Positions 6,288 to 8,967 of a DNA stretch of 8,967 nt are shown one piece after another. Numbering within the stretch: the stretch's first letter is position 1; every line of letters starts with the position of its first letter. The DNA is from an uncultured Eubacteriales bacterium (GTDB lineage: Bacteria > Bacillota_I > Bacilli_A > RF39 > UBA660). Location: assembly GCA_900321795.1 (NCBI GenBank), contig ONXO01000100.1, positions 1-8,967 of the forward strand, given 5' to 3'. The notes beneath the pieces are model-generated. The model searched no databases and was not told where the DNA came from. It saw only the letters and a list, made by a program, of their open reading frames with translations. Position numbers and translations under genes: made by a program.

Positions 6288-6316
6288 ATTATACCACCAT
6301 AGTTAGCACTCGTCAA
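6288..6316 (-). promoter_or_regulatory. sigma-A promoter of clpB
   Basis: On the minus strand TTGACG (6316-6311), a 17-bp spacer and a perfect TATAAT (6293-6288). The -35 lies within the spacer and one arm of the CIRCE element, so HrcA binding would block RNA polymerase directly. Confidence 0.9.
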
Positions 6317-6329
6317 GTGTGAGTGCTAA
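6303..6329. promoter_or_regulatory. CIRCE operator (HrcA binding site)
   Basis: TTAGCACTC (6303-6311), nine-base spacer GTCAAGTGT, GAGTGCTAA (6321-6329): an exact match to the CIRCE consensus. It places clpB under heat-shock control by the HrcA repressor, which is expected elsewhere in this genome. Confidence 0.97.
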
Positions 6330-6341
6330 CTAACAAAAATT

Positions 6342-6366
6342 AAAAAAATAGCTAGTCATTAACTAA
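6342..6366 (-). terminator. weak terminator after the 75-residue gene
   Basis: On the minus strand TTAGT (6366-6362), loop TAATG, ACTAG (6356-6352), CTA and seven T (6348-6342). The stem is only four pairs plus a G-U, so it is weak, but position and T-run fit. Read-through into clpB is possible. Confidence 0.4.
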
Positions 6367-6594
6367 TTATCTTTTTCTAGTACTTTCTTCATTTATAAAA
6401 GAAGAAAAACATTCTCTAAATTTCATATCAAAAACTGCATCAGTTTTTCTCTTAGCATCTATTTCATAAGGATTAATTTGATATTTCTCCCAAACCAAAA
6501 ACTTGCTTTCTGGATGAGTAAGCAAATACTCCCAATCGATAATATCTTTACTAGGATTCTTCATTCTTTCCTCTAAACTATTATAGCCTTTCAT
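6367..6594 (-). CDS. hypothetical protein, 75 residues
   Basis: I do not recognise this protein. It is hydrophilic, with no signal peptide or membrane segment, and carries an aromatic-rich centre (IIDWEYLLTHPESKFLVWEKYQINPYEID) and a basic C-terminus (ESTRKR). The ATG at 6594 is chosen because AAGAGG (6605-6600) lies 5 bases before it; the longer frame to 6723 would overlap the rnr start and add a hydrophobic stretch (FFIQIIPIILFKHKMFLMSILI) without a ribosome binding site. It lies between rnr (divergent) and clpB (same strand), separated from clpB by a weak terminator and the CIRCE promoter. It may be a conserved small protein or a regulatory one; no role is proposed. Confidence 0.65.
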   Translation of the reverse strand: MKGYNSLEERMKNPSKDIIDWEYLLTHPESKFLVWEKYQINPYEIDAKRKTDAVFDMKFRECFSSFINEESTRKR

Positions 6595-6694
6595 AATTAC
6601 CTCTTTTCTTAATTTATATTCTAACATTTTTTTACAAATTAATATAGACATTAAAAACATTTTATGTTTAAATAAAATTATGGGGATGATTTGA

Positions 6695-8815
6695 ATGAAA
6701 AAAGAACTTATTGATCTTTTCACAAAAGAACAAACTGAGTTAAATTATAAAAAAATAAAGAAATACTTAAGCAAAAACGAAGAATACTTAGATACAGAAC
6801 TAAGAACTTTATTGCATGATTTAGAATTAGAAGGAGTGCTTTACGAAGACAAAGATGGTCTATTTAAAAGCTTACCTTCTAATTTTTTTGTAAGAGAAAT
6901 AATAGAAACTAAAAAAGGATATAGATACATAGCTGGGCTTAATGAAGAAAGACTATTAATTGATAGCAAAAACTTAAACGGAGCGCTTAACTATGATAAA
7001 GTATTAGTGGAAATAGAAAATAGCAAGGCTAAAGTAATAAAAGTGCTAGAAAGAAACTTTCCGAATGTAGTATGTGAAGTAGTTGAAATTGACGGAAGCA
7101 AACACTTAAAACCGCTAAACACTAATAACAATTTAGAACTTGTAATTGGCCACAATACACTAAAGAAACTTGTGTCAGGTGAACGTGTACTTGTCGAAGT
7201 CTCAAGAGAAGCATTTGACTACGAAGATGATAAAACCATATATGATGCTAAATTTATAAAATCTATCGGTCATAAAAATGATCCTGACATAGACTATAAA
7301 ACTGTTGCTTACTCTCACGGTTTTAATGTCGACTTTTCTCCGGAGGCTGTAGAAGAAGCTAACAAAATTCCAAATGAAGTATTAGAAGAAGAAATAAAAG
7401 GCAGAATGGATTTAAGAAAATGGAACATATTTACAATAGACGGGGTAGACTGCAAAGACATGGACGATGCTGTTTCAATCCAAAAAACAGAAACAGGTTA
7501 CCTTTTAGGTGTACACATTTCACATGTATCTCACTACATAAAACCAGGAATGGCTTTATTCAAAGAAGCTTTAGAAAGAACTACATCAGTATATTTTCCA
7601 GGTTCAGTAATACCTATGTTTCCACACAAAATATCAGATGGTATTTGTTCGCTTAATGAAGGAGTAGATAGACTTACTAGGAGTGTACTAATTGAGTTTG
7701 ACTTCTTAGGAAACATAAAAGATTATAAAATAGTAAAATCAGTAATTCGCTCTAAAAAGAAAATGAACTATGATGATGTTGAAAGAGTAATAAACGGTGA
7801 AGAAGTTAAAGGATACGAAAACTTTAAAGAAGATTTAATTAATATGAAATACCTAAGTGAAAAGCTAACTGTAATCAAAAAAGAAAGAGGCTATGCTAGC
7901 TTTGATAGTTCTGAACTCAAATTTGACTTAGATGATCTTAATAATACTGAAGCAGTACATGTTAGAGAAAGAAAATTATCAGAAGAAATAATTGAAAACT
8001 TTATGGTAACAGCAAATACAATCGTGCCAAAACACATTGGAAACAGACCTTGCGTATATAGAAATCACCCATTTCCTAGTGAAGGAAGAATAAGAGAAAC
8101 ACTAGCAACACTTAATGATTTAGGCTACAGAGTAAGAAATCTATCCAGCTTAAAGAAACAAGCATTGGTTGGAGCCCTTCTTAATATGTTTAAAGACAAA
8201 GAAGAGTTCTTAATATTATCTAATATGATTTTAAGAAGCATGCGTCTAGCATTCTATGGAGTAGAAAACGAAGGACACTTTGGTCTAGCACTAGATGAAG
8301 GATACACACATTTCACTTCGCCTATAAGACGTTTAGCTGACTTACTTGAACATACCTTGCTAGATATGTACGATGAGAAAGAACTAAGTGAAGAAGAAAT
8401 AGAAAATATACTAGATTTACTAAAAACTGCCTGTGAACATGCCTCAAAAATGGAAAGAATGGCAGAAAAAGCTGAATATGAAATAGATAAACTACAAGTA
8501 ATAAATTACATAAAACAAAACATTGGAGAAAAACACGAAGTATTCATTGAGCAAATATTTCCTAGCTATATAGTAGTTAGAAGTAAAGAATATATGGATG
8601 GAATTATATATACTAAAGACTTCAATGATGATGTATATTTCCTTCCTTCAGGAAAACTAAAAAGTAGAGTAACCGGAAATCAATACAAAGTTGGGCATAA
8701 ACTAGAAGTAGAAATAAAAGATGCTTCATACTTTGACAAGATTATTTACTATAAATTACTAAGAAATATAACTCTAGAAGAAGTAAAAGAAAAGAAACTA
8801 CAGAAAAAGTTATAG
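6695..8815 (+). CDS. rnr: ribonuclease R (RNase II/R family exoribonuclease)
   Basis: Processive 3'-to-5' exoribonuclease that degrades structured RNA and takes part in rRNA and tmRNA quality control. The product is 706 residues, at the short end for RNase R. Residues 1-60 look like the N-terminal helical/HTH region, about 65-210 the cold-shock domains, about 240-565 the RNB catalytic domain, and about 612-690 an S1 RNA-binding domain. Metal-binding aspartates match RNase II: Asp249, Asp255, Asp257 and Asp258 in TIDGVDCKDMDDAVS. The THFTSPIRR motif (538-546) is intact. The C-terminus ends in a short lysine-rich tail (KEKKLQKKL) rather than a long basic extension. GGGG lies 9 bases before the ATG, an ordinary to weak ribosome binding site. 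It is divergent from the 75-residue gene; a convincing promoter could not be fixed (TAGACA at 6645 with TAAATA at 6669 is a weak candidate). Confidence 0.95.
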   Translation: MKKELIDLFTKEQTELNYKKIKKYLSKNEEYLDTELRTLLHDLELEGVLYEDKDGLFKSLPSNFFVREIIETKKGYRYIAGLNEERLLIDSKNLNGALNYDKVLVEIENSKAKVIKVLERNFPNVVCEVVEIDGSKHLKPLNTNNNLELVIGHNTLKKLVSGERVLVEVSREAFDYEDDKTIYDAKFIKSIGHKNDPDIDYKTVAYSHGFNVDFSPEAVEEANKIPNEVLEEEIKGRMDLRKWNIFTIDGVDCKDMDDAVSIQKTETGYLLGVHISHVSHYIKPGMALFKEALERTTSVYFPGSVIPMFPHKISDGICSLNEGVDRLTRSVLIEFDFLGNIKDYKIVKSVIRSKKKMNYDDVERVINGEEVKGYENFKEDLINMKYLSEKLTVIKKERGYASFDSSELKFDLDDLNNTEAVHVRERKLSEEIIENFMVTANTIVPKHIGNRPCVYRNHPFPSEGRIRETLATLNDLGYRVRNLSSLKKQALVGALLNMFKDKEEFLILSNMILRSMRLAFYGVENEGHFGLALDEGYTHFTSPIRRLADLLEHTLLDMYDEKELSEEEIENILDLLKTACEHASKMERMAEKAEYEIDKLQVINYIKQNIGEKHEVFIEQIFPSYIVVRSKEYMDGIIYTKDFNDDVYFLPSGKLKSRVTGNQYKVGHKLEVEIKDASYFDKIIYYKLLRNITLEEVKEKKLQKKL

Positions 8816-8835
8816 CTTTACCTATAGCTTTTTTT
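8807..8835 (+). terminator. rnr intrinsic terminator
   Basis: AAGTTATAG (8807-8815), loop CTTTAC, CTATAGCTT (8822-8830), then TTTTT. The nine-pair stem has one G-U pair. The rnr stop codon (8813-8815) is the end of the 5' arm. Confidence 0.75.
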
Positions 8836-8845
8836 CATATATAAT
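8817..8845 (+). promoter_or_regulatory. promoter of the downstream membrane-protein gene
   Basis: TTTACC (8817-8822), a 17-bp spacer and a perfect TATAAT (8840-8845). The -35 sits in the loop of the rnr terminator and the spacer in its 3' arm and T-tract, so the two signals share DNA. Confidence 0.55.
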
Positions 8846-8862
8846 ATACATAGGTGAACAAA

Positions 8863-8967
8863 ATGCAAGAGAAGAAAGTTTTTGCAAAAGGAGTGGGATT
8901 TCAAAAACTATTTGTATTCTTTATTATAGGATGTGTATTTGGAACTTACTACGAAATGATACTTAAC
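8863..8967 (+). CDS. membrane protein start, resembling the CmpB-type putative ABC transporter permease family (partial)
   Basis: Only the first 35 codons are in the window; the frame is open to the end. AGGTG lies 6 bases before the ATG. After a short basic N-terminus (MQEKKVFAKG) comes one hydrophobic segment, residues 14-34, LFVFFIIGCVFGTYYEMIL, with a glycine and a glutamate in the pattern seen at the start of the 'putative ABC transporter permease' (CmpB-type) family. The segment should be a transmembrane helix. The family assignment rests on this short stretch and is tentative; the coding call is firmer because of promoter and ribosome binding site. Confidence 0.6.
   Translation, partial: MQEKKVFAKGVGFQKLFVFFIIGCVFGTYYEMILN

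Noticed and set aside
6595..6723. Longer start for the 75-residue protein
   Set aside because: It would overlap the rnr start, has no ribosome binding site, and adds a hydrophobic stretch of AT-rich translation.
1..8967. Recoding of TGA as Trp
   Set aside because: Trp is TGG in the genes examined and all frames are complete under the standard code; absence of TGA stops in seven genes is too small a sample.
1..8967. CRISPR array, insertion sequence or retron
   Set aside because: No regularly spaced repeats, transposase or reverse transcriptase were seen.

Overview
The window is strongly A+T-rich throughout, with Shine-Dalgarno sites of the AGGAGG type, sigma-A-like promoters, a perfect CIRCE heat-shock operator, and intrinsic terminators with U-tracts. 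This points to a low-GC Bacillota (Firmicutes) or Mollicutes-related bacterium. All genes read in the standard code with TGG for Trp. None of the seven complete genes stops with TGA, but that is a small sample. I cannot name the genus.

Left part (1 to about 3310) looks like the end of an integrated mobile element. It carries a complete tyrosine recombinase (134-1261, +). Convergent to it is a two-gene cargo on the minus strand: a large PIN-GNAT-PUA-like fusion (3183-1690) followed by a small ASCH-domain protein (1648-1274). A two-way terminator separates integrase and cargo. Both cargo genes have an extended -10 element (TGATATAAT) overlapped by a palindrome and followed at once by a strong ribosome binding site. 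A tandem 11-bp repeat (3286-3307) beyond the cargo promoter may be an integrase arm-type site close to the element end. The cargo is the best candidate here for an undescribed defence or toxin-antitoxin-like system; that role is inference from domains and context.

The boundary region (3184-3501) has no convincing gene but holds promoter elements, the tandem repeat, a minus-strand terminator, a hairpin that competes with it, and a long imperfect stem.

Right part (3502-8967) looks like ordinary chromosome: a pRiA4b Orf3-like protein, ClpB without its N-domain under a perfect CIRCE/sigma-A promoter, an unrecognised 75-residue protein, divergently transcribed RNase R, and the start of a membrane protein resembling the CmpB-type putative ABC transporter permease family. 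Genes are packed tightly: the stop codons of the integrase, clpB and rnr lie inside their own terminator hairpins, and the next gene's -35 overlaps the rnr terminator.
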